64,000 bases of DNA from an uncultured Eubacteriales bacterium (GTDB taxonomy: Bacteria > Bacillota > Clostridia > Oscillospirales > Oscillospiraceae). Below, in pieces: positions 20,912 through 29,649 of the stretch; the first letter of the stretch is position 1; every line of letters starts with the position of its first letter. The stretch is from assembly GCA_900544295.1 (NCBI GenBank), contig UQUO01000005.1, positions 91,407-155,406 of the forward strand. Direction: 5' to 3'. A program made the position numbers and the translations under genes. Under the pieces are notes generated by a model. The model saw nothing but the letters and a program-made list of their open reading frames with translations, had not been told where the DNA came from and ran no database searches.

Positions 20912-21138
20912 GCGGGCTGGCCGGGTTCGCGGAGAAATACGGCCTCACGCCCCGCGAGACGGACGTCCTCGCCGCCGCGCTGTACAATGACAAGGCCCCC
21001 AAGGAGATCGCCTACGACCTTCAGATATCCGAGCGCATCGTCCAGCGCTACTTCAACTCCATTTACGAGAAGACAGGCACCCAGGGCCGCGTGGGACTGA
21101 CGCTGCTCTACTCCGGCTTCACGATAAACGAAGACTGA
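20908..21138 (+). CDS. LuxR-family HTH protein, output half
   Basis: A 76-residue protein from GTG 20908. It holds a full LuxR HTH: LTPRETDVLAAALYNDKAPKEIA, then ISERIVQRYFNSIYEKTGTQGR. It overlaps the stop of the membrane gene by GTGA, which favours translational coupling. The absence of any sensor domain of its own fits a role as the DNA-binding arm of the upstream membrane protein. There is no sensor kinase nearby. Confidence 0.75.
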   Translation: MSGLAGFAEKYGLTPRETDVLAAALYNDKAPKEIAYDLQISERIVQRYFNSIYEKTGTQGRVGLTLLYSGFTINED

Positions 21139-21165
21139 GCGTTCGTGACACGAACGCTCAGTCTT
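21131..21165. terminator. Terminator between the LuxR gene and xdhC
   Basis: A 17-bp inverted repeat (AAGACTGAGCGTTCGTG and its complement) around a single A, followed by TTTT on the plus strand. The stop codon of the HTH gene lies inside the left arm. Confidence 0.85.
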
Positions 21166-21186
21166 TTCCACTCTGCCGAGCAGGGC

Positions 21187-21672
21187 TTATTTTCCCAGGG
21201 TCTCGTCCAGGGCGCGGCGCACGGCTCGGAAGATGTTCTCGTAGCCCGTGCAGCGGCAGAGGTGTCCGGCAAGCTGCTTGCGGAGCTGCTCGTCCGTCAG
21301 GTCCTCGCCGCGGTTCAATATCTCCTGCCCCGTCAGCAGGAAGCCCGGCGTGCAGAAGCCGCACTGGATGGCGCCCTCGTCCACAAAAGCCTGCTGTATG
21401 GGCGAAAGGCTCCCGTCCGGGCCGCTCAGGCCGTCAACGGTGAGGATGTCCTTCCCGTCCGCCCATGCGGCAAGGTAGATGCAGGAGTTGTAGGTCTCCC
21501 CGTCAATGAGCACGGTGCAGGCACCGCACTCACCTACCTCGCAGCCTTTTTTCACGGAGGTGAGCGAAAAGTCGTCCCTCAAAAGGTCGGTCAGCGAGGC
21601 GCGGACGTCCACCATCTTGTCCACCGCCCTGCCGTTTATCGTGCAGCGTATGCGTTTGAACTGTCTGTCCAT
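21187..21672 (-). CDS. xdhC: Xanthine dehydrogenase-type 2Fe-2S subunit
   Basis: A 161-residue subunit. The N-terminal plant-type 2Fe-2S cluster is C-x4-CGAC (KKGCEVGECGACTVLIDGE), and the second cluster lies in AIQCGFCTPGF and HLCRCTGYENI. It passes electrons from the molybdenum centre to FAD. ATG 21672 shares one base with the stop of the FAD subunit gene (TGATG). Family members hydroxylate purines or aromatic heterocycles; the substrate is not fixed by this sequence. Confidence 0.93.
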   Translation of the reverse strand: MDRQFKRIRCTINGRAVDKMVDVRASLTDLLRDDFSLTSVKKGCEVGECGACTVLIDGETYNSCIYLAAWADGKDILTVDGLSGPDGSLSPIQQAFVDEGAIQCGFCTPGFLLTGQEILNRGEDLTDEQLRKQLAGHLCRCTGYENIFRAVRRALDETLGK

Positions 21673-22553
21673 CACAGCCTCCCTCCCGCTCTCTCGACGC
21701 TCTCGCACAGTGCGCGGAAGGCGCACTCCTCCGCCACGTGCAGGCGGAAGGCGCGGCTGGCGCGCCATGAATCGCGCGGGCTTATCTCGGCCACGGCGGC
21801 GCGGGCAAACTCGCGTGCTGTCTCCTCCGTGCAGGGCGCGCCGGCGAAGGCGCGCTCCGTCTCCGGGCAGCGGCTGGGTACAGGTCCCGCCACGCCGTAG
21901 GCTATGCGCACGCGCTCCAGACTCCTGCCGTCCTCCGAGAGCCGGGCGTTTACGGAACAGCCCAGGGTGGAGATGTCCAGCGCCTCGCGCGTGGAATACT
22001 TGATGTAGCGCCCGAAGCAGCGCTCCCAGCTCTCGCGCGGGATGTATATCGCGGTCAGCAGCTCGTCCGGGCCCACGTCCGTCCTGCCCGGCCCGAGGTA
22101 GAATTCGGCGATGCCGAGCCGCCTTGTGCCGCCCGCGCCCGTGAGCTCCAGCTCCGCGTCGCAGGCGAAAAGGGTCGGGGCCGTGTCGGCGGAGGTGACG
22201 CCGTTGCAGATATTCCCGCCGACGGTGCCGATGTTGCGTATCTGAGGCCCGCCGACCTCGTCCGCCGCCTCGCCCAGGACGGGCATCCGCTCCCTTATAA
22301 GCGTATCGGCTGCGAGCTGTGAAAAGCTCGTGAGCGGCCCGATCTTCAGCGTCCCGTCCGGCATTTCGCAGACGCCAGCGAGCTCCGCAATGCCGCGGAT
22401 GGAGATGAGCTCCGCGCCCGTGAGCTTGCCGTCCCGTATCTTCACGAGCAGGTCGGAGCCGCCCGCGATCAGCCTCGCCTCCGGGTGGGCGCGGCGGAGC
22501 TCGATCGCCTCCGCGACGGAGGCGGCCTCGTACAGTGCCGTTATATCATACAT
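21672..22553 (-). CDS. xdhB: Xanthine dehydrogenase-type FAD subunit
   Basis: A 293-residue subunit with the FAD-binding motifs ARLIAGGSDLLVKIRDGK and VGGPQIRNIGTVGGNICNGVTSADTAP, plus the CO-dehydrogenase flavoprotein C-terminal domain (DISTLGCSVNARL). Its start overlaps the end of the molybdenum subunit gene by 8 nt, and its stop overlaps the next start, so the three subunits are coupled. Confidence 0.93.
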   Translation of the reverse strand: MYDITALYEAASVAEAIELRRAHPEARLIAGGSDLLVKIRDGKLTGAELISIRGIAELAGVCEMPDGTLKIGPLTSFSQLAADTLIRERMPVLGEAADEVGGPQIRNIGTVGGNICNGVTSADTAPTLFACDAELELTGAGGTRRLGIAEFYLGPGRTDVGPDELLTAIYIPRESWERCFGRYIKYSTREALDISTLGCSVNARLSEDGRSLERVRIAYGVAGPVPSRCPETERAFAGAPCTEETAREFARAAVAEISPRDSWRASRAFRLHVAEECAFRALCESVERAGGRL

Positions 22554-24837
22554 CGGCTTTGCCTCCTTCCTGCGCCCTGAAAAGGGCTTCCGGCGTTATG
22601 GGTATGGCGTTGAAGGCCAGGCCCGTGGCCTGCAATATCGCATTGCGTATGGCCGGCGCAGGCGGGCAAGCCGGCGGCTCGCCCAGGGCCTTGGTGCCGA
22701 AGGGGCTGGTGGGCTCCGCGTTCTCGCAGAAGAGGGCCTCCATGCGCGGGTGGTCCATAAAGGTGAGCAGCTTGTAGTCGAGCAGGTTCGCGTTCAGCGG
22801 CCTGCCGGTTTTCTCGTCAAACAGAAGCTTTTCCGACAGCGCGTAGCCCAACCCCATCGACATGCCGCCGTGTACCTGCGCCTCAGCGAGCTTGGGGTTC
22901 ACCAGCTTGCCGCAGTCGTGTACGTTCATAAGGCGCAGGACCTTGACCTTGCAGAGCTTCATATCCACCTCCACCTCGGCATAGGAACAGCCGAAGGAGT
23001 AGGCGTTGGACTTTATCTGTGCCGTGGCCTCGGCAGTGATGTGCCGGCTGTCCTCCATCGAGTACAGCGCCTCCGTCGCCAGCTCCGCGAGGGACATGAG
23101 CGCCTCGCCGTCCGGCGTGCGGATCAGCTTGCCCTCCACGAGGTCGAGGTTCGAGACGGGCAGGCGCGTCAGCTTGTGGGCGTAGTTCAATATCTTCTCC
23201 CGCAGGATGCGGCCCGTCTTGCTGATGGCAAAGCCGCCCACATAGGTCTGGCGCGAGGCGTAGGCCCCGCTGCCGTAGGGGGTCACATCCGTGTCCTGCG
23301 ACGAGACGACGTGAACGCTCCCGAAGGGGACGCCCACAGCGTCGGCGGCCATCTGTGCGTAAACAGTGTCGCAGCCCTGGCCTATCTCAGTCTCACCAGT
23401 CTGCACCTGGATGGAGCCGTCCTGATTGAGCACCATGCGGCAGGACGAGGACTCCAGCGAGATGGGCCAGACGCCGGTGTTGTACCAGTAGAGCGCCATG
23501 CCCACGCCCCGGCGGATATCCCCCGTCTGCGGCTTTGAATACTCGGCGTGCAGCCGCTCAAAGTCCGTGGCCTTTGCGCCCGCCTCCATGCAGGCGCGGA
23601 AGCTGTCGCTCCAGTTGACGTTTTTGGAAAACTCGTCCTTGTAGCCCTTGGGCATGGCTATCCTGCGCCGCAGCTCCAGCGGGCTCATGCCCAGGGCCTT
23701 GGCCACGTCGTCGATGTGCGCCTCCCCGGCGAAGGTGGCCTGGGGTATGCCGTAGCCGCGCATCGCGCCCGCGGGCGGGAGGTTGGTGAAGGCGGTCCAG
23801 GCGTCGCACTCCACGTTCGGGCAGGGGTATATCTGCGGGAAGGAGTTCATCCCCTTGGCGGCGATGCCGTGCCCGTGGGAGGCGTAGGCGCCCTGATTCG
23901 ACCAGCACTCCAGCTTTCGCGCGGCAAATGTGCCGTCCGGGCGCACCCAGGAAATGATGTGGCTGCGTATGGCGTGGCGGACGCGGTTGCAGTGGAAGGT
24001 CTCCTCCCGCGTACACTCTATGCGCACGGGCCTGCCGCCGAGCTGAGTGGTCAGCCAGGCGCAAAGCGGCTCATACAGCGCGTCCTGCTTGTTGCCGAAG
24101 CCGCCGCCTATGTAGGGCTTGATGATGCGCACCCGCCCCCAGGGAATGCCCAGGGCCTGGCCGACGATGCGGCGGACGATGTGCGGTATCTGTGTGGAGG
24201 TGACGACCACGACGCGGCCGCCCTCCATATAGGCCCAGCAGTTGTGATTTTCGATGTGGCAGTGCTGGACGGTGGGCGTGTCGTACCAGCCTTCGACCTT
24301 GATGAGCCCCGGCTCCTTGATGGCCGCCTCGTAGTCGCCCATCCTCACGCTGCTGTGACCGAGGACATTCCCCGGGAAAGCCTCGTGCAGCTGCGGCGCG
24401 CCCGGCTCCATTGCCTTCTGGACGTCAAGAACGAAGGACAGCGGCTCGTACTCGACCTCTATCTCTCGCAGGGCCTTCTGCGCCGTAAGCTCGTCCTGCG
24501 CGACGACCACGGCGATCTCGTCGCCCCAGAAGCGGACGTGGTCCGTGAGCAGCAGCCTGTCCGCCACGTCCTGGTGCTCCGGCTCCGTAGACCAGGGGTG
24601 GCCCGCGGTCGGGAAATAATTCTTCGGCACATCGAAGCAGGTGAAGACTGCCTCGACCCCATCCATCGCCCGCGCTTTCTCAGCATCGATGCGCTTTACC
24701 AGCGCGTGGGCCTTCTCCGCGTGAAGTATCTTTGCCGTCAGCGCCCTCCTGTCGCAGAGGTCGGCGGCGTACATGGCGCGGCCTGCGGCCTTGTCGCGCG
24801 CGTCCACGCGCGGCACGGATCTGCCAACATAGCTCAA
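22546..24837 (-). CDS. xdhA: Xanthine dehydrogenase-type molybdenum-binding subunit
   Basis: A 763-residue large subunit, first gene of the operon. It has the N-terminal a/b hammerhead domain (RVDARDKAAGRAMYAADL), PYIGGGFGNKQD, GAMRGYGIPQ, TEIGQGCDTVYAQ, and the C-terminal KALGEPPACPPAPA, where the Glu is the expected catalytic base of molybdenum hydroxylases. It is of the separate-subunit type, unlike the single-chain enzyme at 27051. The nucleotidyltransferase gene at 24968 is divergent and may supply its cofactor. Confidence 0.92.
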   Translation of the reverse strand: MSYVGRSVPRVDARDKAAGRAMYAADLCDRRALTAKILHAEKAHALVKRIDAEKARAMDGVEAVFTCFDVPKNYFPTAGHPWSTEPEHQDVADRLLLTDHVRFWGDEIAVVVAQDELTAQKALREIEVEYEPLSFVLDVQKAMEPGAPQLHEAFPGNVLGHSSVRMGDYEAAIKEPGLIKVEGWYDTPTVQHCHIENHNCWAYMEGGRVVVVTSTQIPHIVRRIVGQALGIPWGRVRIIKPYIGGGFGNKQDALYEPLCAWLTTQLGGRPVRIECTREETFHCNRVRHAIRSHIISWVRPDGTFAARKLECWSNQGAYASHGHGIAAKGMNSFPQIYPCPNVECDAWTAFTNLPPAGAMRGYGIPQATFAGEAHIDDVAKALGMSPLELRRRIAMPKGYKDEFSKNVNWSDSFRACMEAGAKATDFERLHAEYSKPQTGDIRRGVGMALYWYNTGVWPISLESSSCRMVLNQDGSIQVQTGETEIGQGCDTVYAQMAADAVGVPFGSVHVVSSQDTDVTPYGSGAYASRQTYVGGFAISKTGRILREKILNYAHKLTRLPVSNLDLVEGKLIRTPDGEALMSLAELATEALYSMEDSRHITAEATAQIKSNAYSFGCSYAEVEVDMKLCKVKVLRLMNVHDCGKLVNPKLAEAQVHGGMSMGLGYALSEKLLFDEKTGRPLNANLLDYKLLTFMDHPRMEALFCENAEPTSPFGTKALGEPPACPPAPAIRNAILQATGLAFNAIPITPEALFRAQEGGKADV

Positions 24838-24873
24838 GCAGCGCTCCCCCTTCCGTGATCCATATCTTCTTAT

Positions 24874-24902
24874 ATTATATCCTTAGTCGGTTCGACCTGC
24901 AA
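24874..24902 (-). promoter_or_regulatory. Promoter of the xdh operon
   Basis: On the minus strand TTGCAG (24897-24902) and TATAAT (24874-24879) with a 17-nt spacer, about 36 nt before the xdhA start. Confidence 0.6.
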
Positions 24903-24910
24903 CAACATCC

Positions 24911-24939
24911 TTGACGCGCGGCGGCTTTACCTCTATACT
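24911..24939 (+). promoter_or_regulatory. Promoter of the nucleotidyltransferase gene
   Basis: TTGACG at 24911-24916 and TATACT at 24934-24939 with a 17-nt spacer. It is back to back with the xdh promoter, so a single regulator could control both. Confidence 0.75.
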
Positions 24940-24967
24940 TTTACCAGCAAATCTTGGGAGGCGTTGC

Positions 24968-25546
24968 ATGGAAAGGCCGCAAATAGGCTGTATACTCATG
25001 GCTGCAGGAGCCTCGGCGCGTTTCGGCTCGGACAAGCTGGCAGCGGAGCTGGGCGGGCGGAGCCTGCTGCGCCGCGCCTGCGAGGCTGTGCCTGCCATGC
25101 GCTTTCGCCGCGTCTGCATTGTGACGGCGCGTGCCGAGGGCGAGGCGCTGGCGCGCGAGTTCGGCTTTCAGCTGGTGCGCAACGACCGGCCGGAGCTGGG
25201 CGCGAGCCTGACGGTGCGCCTCGGACTCTCTGCCCTTCAGGACTGCGACGCCGCGCTCTTCATGACCGCCGACCAGCCGCTGCTGCGGCGCGAAACGGTG
25301 GAACGCCTTCTGGACGCCTGGTCGCGCGAGCCGGGGCGCATCGCCGCTCTCGCCCACAGCGGCGTGCGCGGGAACCCGGTCGTCTTCCCAGCCGCCTGCT
25401 TCCCCGAGCTGATGACCCTGGAAGGCGACCGCGGCGGCTCCGCCGTGATAAAGCGCCACCCCGGGTCCCTGCTGCTGTTAGAAGCCGAGGCTCGTGAGCT
25501 TATGGATGTGGACTATTTATCAGACCTTGAAAGCCTGAAGGAGTGA
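24968..25546 (+). CDS. MobA/MocA-like nucleotidyltransferase
   Basis: A 192-residue NTP-transferase. MAAGASARFGSDKLAAEL is the nucleotide-binding signature of MocA/MobA-type enzymes and MTADQPLLRRETV holds the metal-binding Asp. MocA attaches CMP to molybdopterin to make the cytosine dinucleotide cofactor used by the xanthine dehydrogenase family. Start ATG 24968 has GGGAGG upstream. Position between two molybdenum hydroxylase loci supports a cofactor role. The exact nucleotide (CTP or GTP) cannot be read here. Confidence 0.8.
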   Translation: MERPQIGCILMAAGASARFGSDKLAAELGGRSLLRRACEAVPAMRFRRVCIVTARAEGEALAREFGFQLVRNDRPELGASLTVRLGLSALQDCDAALFMTADQPLLRRETVERLLDAWSREPGRIAALAHSGVRGNPVVFPAACFPELMTLEGDRGGSAVIKRHPGSLLLLEAEARELMDVDYLSDLESLKE

Positions 25547-25552
25547 GAGAAA

Positions 25553-27001
25553 ATGAAGCGTATCACGGCAATTCTGCTATGTTTCCTGCTGGTTTTTTTC
25601 GTCTCCGCCTGCGGTTCAGTGGTTTCCCCCTCCCCCGCCGCCACGGCAGCCGTACCTCAGACGCCCGAGCCCACCCCGGCGCCGGACTACAGCCTCCAGG
25701 CCGCGGAGGCTGCAAACACCTGCGTAGTCAATATGTTCACCCTCGGTTACGACGACGCACGGGTCACACGCTTCGACTTCAACTCCGACGGCGTGGAGGA
25801 CTGGCTGGTCTTCAAGCAGACTGAAAACCCCCAGGGCGCGTGGCTGACGCTCGACGGCTCTGAGCCTGCCTACTGTCCCGTCATCCTCTATGATTCCAGC
25901 GCGGCCGGGGACATACACCTCTACTATTCCGCCCCCCTCGGGACTGCGGTCTTAAATAAGTTTTACTCCACCGCGGGCTATTCCGAGTCCGTATACTACG
26001 GCTTTGACGGCTTCGTCGGCGCTGAGCTGGCCTATTTCAAGAGCAGCTGGGATGAGGGCGACGCCTGGCAGCTCCAGGGTGTGATGTGTACCCAGGAGGA
26101 GATGGACGCCTACATAGCCTCTCTTTCGCTCAGCGAACCCGGCGAGAGCGTCTCCGTCAGCGGATACCGTGAGTTCAGTCTCGACCTGCCCTCGGAGGCG
26201 CTGGGCGATGTCGCGCGAAAGCTGGACGCCATGTCTTTCGCCTCCTGCCTGGCCTCCGGCGACATTGACGGCGACGGGCAGGCGGATTACATGTTCCGGC
26301 TCAGCCGCGAATACTACGGCGTCGAGTGCCTGGGCGAGCTCTATCTCATGAGCGGCAGCATGCTTACGGATTATGACAGCTACGCCGCAGGCACATGGAC
26401 GGACTGTTGCCTCGTATTGAGCTCAAACAGCGGCAGCCCCAAGGGCTGCGTGGTATTTGACCACTTGGACTATGAGGCTCGTTTCCGCGAGGCAGTCTTC
26501 GCCTCCGGTGCCGAGCTTGCGGGCCTCGGCGCGGATGGGCAGTACAGGCTGCGCCTTTATTCCGACCTCATGTCCGAGACCGCAGGCGGCTGGCTGGCCT
26601 ATGCTGAGCTCATGCAGCGCGTGACCGTCACCGACGAGGCGCTTCGTGCATCGCTCGGCGATGAGTACGACGTGAGTTACGGAGACGGATACGAACGAAT
26701 ATATGCCGAAAAGGCGGACTTTATCTATTACCGCCACTCCGAAGATGAGCCCTGGACGGTCTGCTATATGTCCGAACTCGCAGCAACGGACCGCATCGCC
26801 TCCGGCGTTGTCTTTGTCCCGGACACGGCGGGGTTTGACGACTGGTACTGCGAGACGATGTTCGGCATCGCCCGTGAGGTCGCCACTTTGCCGGAGCTCT
26901 TCGACATGCCCGGCGTTTTCCCCTCGCTTTACAGCGAAGAGGTACTTGTAGATGTATCCGGCGGCGAAATAACGCTCGTCACGCTCCCCTACTCGCCGTA
27001 A
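25553..27001 (+). CDS. Lipoprotein with FG-GAP/EF-hand-like calcium loops
   Basis: A 482-residue protein. The signal MKRITAILLCFLLVFFVSACGS has lipobox VSAC. Two Asp-rich loops (FDFNSDGVEDWLVF and GDIDGDGQADYMFRL) match the VCBS/FG-GAP calcium-binding pattern, suggesting a partial beta-propeller. It starts 6 nt after the nucleotidyltransferase gene and may be co-transcribed with it. No function is assigned; there is no obvious link to molybdenum metabolism beyond position. Confidence 0.6.
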   Translation: MKRITAILLCFLLVFFVSACGSVVSPSPAATAAVPQTPEPTPAPDYSLQAAEAANTCVVNMFTLGYDDARVTRFDFNSDGVEDWLVFKQTENPQGAWLTLDGSEPAYCPVILYDSSAAGDIHLYYSAPLGTAVLNKFYSTAGYSESVYYGFDGFVGAELAYFKSSWDEGDAWQLQGVMCTQEEMDAYIASLSLSEPGESVSVSGYREFSLDLPSEALGDVARKLDAMSFASCLASGDIDGDGQADYMFRLSREYYGVECLGELYLMSGSMLTDYDSYAAGTWTDCCLVLSSNSGSPKGCVVFDHLDYEARFREAVFASGAELAGLGADGQYRLRLYSDLMSETAGGWLAYAELMQRVTVTDEALRASLGDEYDVSYGDGYERIYAEKADFIYYRHSEDEPWTVCYMSELAATDRIASGVVFVPDTAGFDDWYCETMFGIAREVATLPELFDMPGVFPSLYSEEVLVDVSGGEITLVTLPYSP

Positions 27002-27009
27002 AATGCAAA

Positions 27010-27040
27010 AAGCCCCCGATTCGTGAGGAATCGGGGGCTT
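27010..27040. terminator. Bidirectional terminator
   Basis: A 13-bp stem AAGCCCCCGATTC with a 5-nt loop, flanked by an A-run on the left and T residues on the right. It lies between the convergent lipoprotein and molybdenum hydroxylase genes. Confidence 0.9.
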
Positions 27041-27050
27041 TTCAGCGCTT

Positions 27051-29630
27051 TCAGTGCTTCTTGCTGTAATATGTGTCCTCCAGCGGGAGGCTGGTGCGGA
27101 ACTTGCCGTCGCGGAAGTAGTATGCGCCCTGAACGGCGGGGGCCGTCGGGATGGCGGATATCTCGCCTATGCCCTTGGAGCCGTAGGCGAAGGGCAGCAG
27201 CTCGTCCTTCTCGACGTAGATGGCATGGATATCGGGGATCTGCGTAGAGTGCAGCAGGCCGAGAGTGCCGTAGCGAGCCGTGGGAACGCAGTCCTCCAGC
27301 GGAAAAGTCTCGGTCAGGGCATAGCCCATGCCCATGAGCACGCCGCCCTCAATCTGGCCCTGAATGGAGGTGGGGTTCACGACCCTGCCGGAGTCGTGCG
27401 CCGCATAGACCTCCTTGACCTTGCCCTCGTCGTCGAGCACGACAACGTGTGCGGCGAAGCCGTAGGCCACGTGGCTCTTCGGGAAGGGCACGTCCGCGCC
27501 GAGCTTGTCGGTGGGGTCAAAGAACTCCGCAAAATACTCCTTACCCTCCAGCTTGGAGAGGTCTCCGCCCGCCTCGTCGAGGTCCTTTTTTAGGTCCACG
27601 GCGGCCATGCGCACGGCCTCGCCGGTGATGAGGGTCTGGCGGGAGCCGGAGGTAGTGCCGGAGTCGGGCGAGAGCTCGGAGTTGCTGCCCATGTTCTTCA
27701 TCTGGGACAGCGGCAGGCCCGTGGTCTGGGCCAGCTCCTGCAGGAAGATGGTGGCGCAGCCCTGGCCGATGTCCGAGGCCGCGGAGTAGAGCTGGACAAC
27801 GCCGTCGTGTACCTCAAGACGGCAGCGGCCCTTGTCGGGCAGGCCGACGCCGACGCCGGAATTCTTCATGGCGCAGGCAATGCCGACGCGGCCGGGATTG
27901 GCGTCATAGGCGGGCTTGACGGCCAGCAGGCACTCCTTGAGCGCCGTGGAGACGTCAGCTATCTGCCCGTTGGGCAGTACCTTGCCCGGCTCGATGGCGT
28001 TGCGGTAGCGGATCTCCCAGGGGGAGATGCCGACCTTCTCGGCCAGGAGGTTTATTATGCTCTCAAGCGCAAATTCGCTCTGCGTAACGCCGAAGCCGCG
28101 GAAAGCGCCCGCGGGCGGGTTGTTGGTGTAGTAGCTGTAACCACGAATGTCGGTGTTCTGGTAGCAGTAGGGGCCGACGGAGTGGGTGCAGGCGCGCTCC
28201 AGAACGGGGCCGGAAAGCGAGGCGTAAGCGCCGGTATCGAAGTATATCTCACAGTCGAGGCCGGTGAAGATGCCATCCTCGTCGCAGCCGAGAGTGAAGG
28301 TGGCCTCCATGTAGTGGCGCTTCGGGTGGAAGTTGATGGACTCCTGCCTGGAGAAGCGGAACTTGACGGGCCTTCCCACCTTCAGCGCGCAGAGCACGGC
28401 CACGTGCTGGGCGGAGACGTCCTCCTTGCCGCCGAAACCGCCGCCGACGTATTTGTTCTCGACCACGACGCGGCGCTGTTCCCAGCCGAGCATGATTGCA
28501 ATCTCCTTGCGGGTGTCGTAAACGCCCTGGTCGGAGGTGTAGACCTTGACGCCGTCCTTGTACGGGAAGGCGACAGCACACTCGGGTTCGAGGAAAGCGT
28601 GCTCGGTGAAGGGGGTGACGAAGCTCTTCGTCACGGTGTACTTGGACTCCGCCAGCGCCTTCTTGGCGTCGCCGCGTACGACGTGGCGCTGCTGGCAGAG
28701 GTTGCCGTTGGGGTGCAGCTTCGGCGCGCCCGGGGCCTTGGCCTCCTGGACGTTGCGCACGGGCTCAAGGACCTCATAATCGACCTTCACGAGCTTGCGG
28801 GCCTTGTCAACTATCTCCTGCGTCTCGCCGACGACGAGGCAGATGGCGTCGCCCACCATGCGGGTTATATCGCCCTTGGCTATCATGACGTCCCAGTCCT
28901 GCTGAATGTGTCCGACCTTGTTGTTCGGCACGTCCTCCGCCGTCAGGACGGCGAGGACGCCGGGGAGCGCCTCGGCCTTGGAGGTGTCTATGTCCAGTAT
29001 GCGGGCCCGGGCGTACTTGGAGCGCACCGCGCCGCCGTAGACCATGCCCTCCATCTCGATGTCGTCGCAGTACTCGCCGTAGCCGAGGACCTTCGGGCGC
29101 ACGTCGGTGCGGAAGGCACGCTGACCGACGCCGAACTCGTCGCCCTTTTCAAGCTCGGGGTCAATTTCAGCGTCGCCGCGCAGGATGGCGGCCGCGAGGG
29201 TGATGCCCTCGATTATCTTTTTGTAGCCGGTGCAGCGGCAGATGTTGCCGCGCAGGGCGACCTTTATCTGGTCCTCGCTGGGGTCAGGCACCTTGTCTAT
29301 GAGCGCCTTGCCGGCCATGACCATGCCCGGTATGCAGAAGCCGCACTGGACCGCGCCCACCTTGCCGAAGGCATAGACAAAGGCCTCCTGCTCGTCGTGG
29401 GTCAGGCCCTCGACGGTGACTATGCTGCGGCCCACGGCCTTCTTGGTCGTGAGGACGCAGGACTTGACGGCACGGCCGTCCACAATGATAGTGCAGGTGC
29501 CGCAGGCGCCCTCGCTGCAGCCGTCCTTGACGGACTTGAGGTTCAAATCGTCGCGGAGATAGCGCAGGAGGGGCTTGTCCTCTGCGGTGCTGCGGGTAAT
29601 TCCGTTTACTTTGAATACGTACTCAGCCAT
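27051..29630 (-). CDS. Single-chain molybdenum hydroxylase, selenium-dependent xanthine dehydrogenase type
   Basis: An 859-residue enzyme joining the 2Fe-2S region (CSEGACGTCTII, VGAVQCGFCIPGM, GNICRCTGYKKI; residues 1-155) to the molybdenum domain (KVLGYGEYCDDIEMEGM, YVGGGFGGKED, GAFRGFGVTQSEF, SDIGQGCATIF, GSKGIGEISAIPTAPA). It lacks an FAD domain. This architecture and length match the selenium-dependent molybdenum hydroxylase family, where a labile selenium ligand at the molybdenum centre is required. ATG 29630 is chosen for the GGAGGTGG site. Substrate is probably a purine or related heterocycle; selenium dependence is an inference, since selD and yqeB/yqeC are not visible. Confidence 0.8.
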   Translation of the reverse strand: MAEYVFKVNGITRSTAEDKPLLRYLRDDLNLKSVKDGCSEGACGTCTIIVDGRAVKSCVLTTKKAVGRSIVTVEGLTHDEQEAFVYAFGKVGAVQCGFCIPGMVMAGKALIDKVPDPSEDQIKVALRGNICRCTGYKKIIEGITLAAAILRGDAEIDPELEKGDEFGVGQRAFRTDVRPKVLGYGEYCDDIEMEGMVYGGAVRSKYARARILDIDTSKAEALPGVLAVLTAEDVPNNKVGHIQQDWDVMIAKGDITRMVGDAICLVVGETQEIVDKARKLVKVDYEVLEPVRNVQEAKAPGAPKLHPNGNLCQQRHVVRGDAKKALAESKYTVTKSFVTPFTEHAFLEPECAVAFPYKDGVKVYTSDQGVYDTRKEIAIMLGWEQRRVVVENKYVGGGFGGKEDVSAQHVAVLCALKVGRPVKFRFSRQESINFHPKRHYMEATFTLGCDEDGIFTGLDCEIYFDTGAYASLSGPVLERACTHSVGPYCYQNTDIRGYSYYTNNPPAGAFRGFGVTQSEFALESIINLLAEKVGISPWEIRYRNAIEPGKVLPNGQIADVSTALKECLLAVKPAYDANPGRVGIACAMKNSGVGVGLPDKGRCRLEVHDGVVQLYSAASDIGQGCATIFLQELAQTTGLPLSQMKNMGSNSELSPDSGTTSGSRQTLITGEAVRMAAVDLKKDLDEAGGDLSKLEGKEYFAEFFDPTDKLGADVPFPKSHVAYGFAAHVVVLDDEGKVKEVYAAHDSGRVVNPTSIQGQIEGGVLMGMGYALTETFPLEDCVPTARYGTLGLLHSTQIPDIHAIYVEKDELLPFAYGSKGIGEISAIPTAPAVQGAYYFRDGKFRTSLPLEDTYYSKKH

Positions 29631-29649
29631 TGTGTCCACCTCCGTTTGC

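Noticed and set aside
20908..21138. Programmed frameshift joining the membrane and HTH genes
   Set aside because: No slippery heptamer or downstream structure is visible at the overlap; a GTG start and GTGA overlap explain it.
22330..24858. Long plus-strand frames opposite xdhB and xdhA
   Set aside because: They are antisense shadows of well-supported molybdenum hydroxylase genes.
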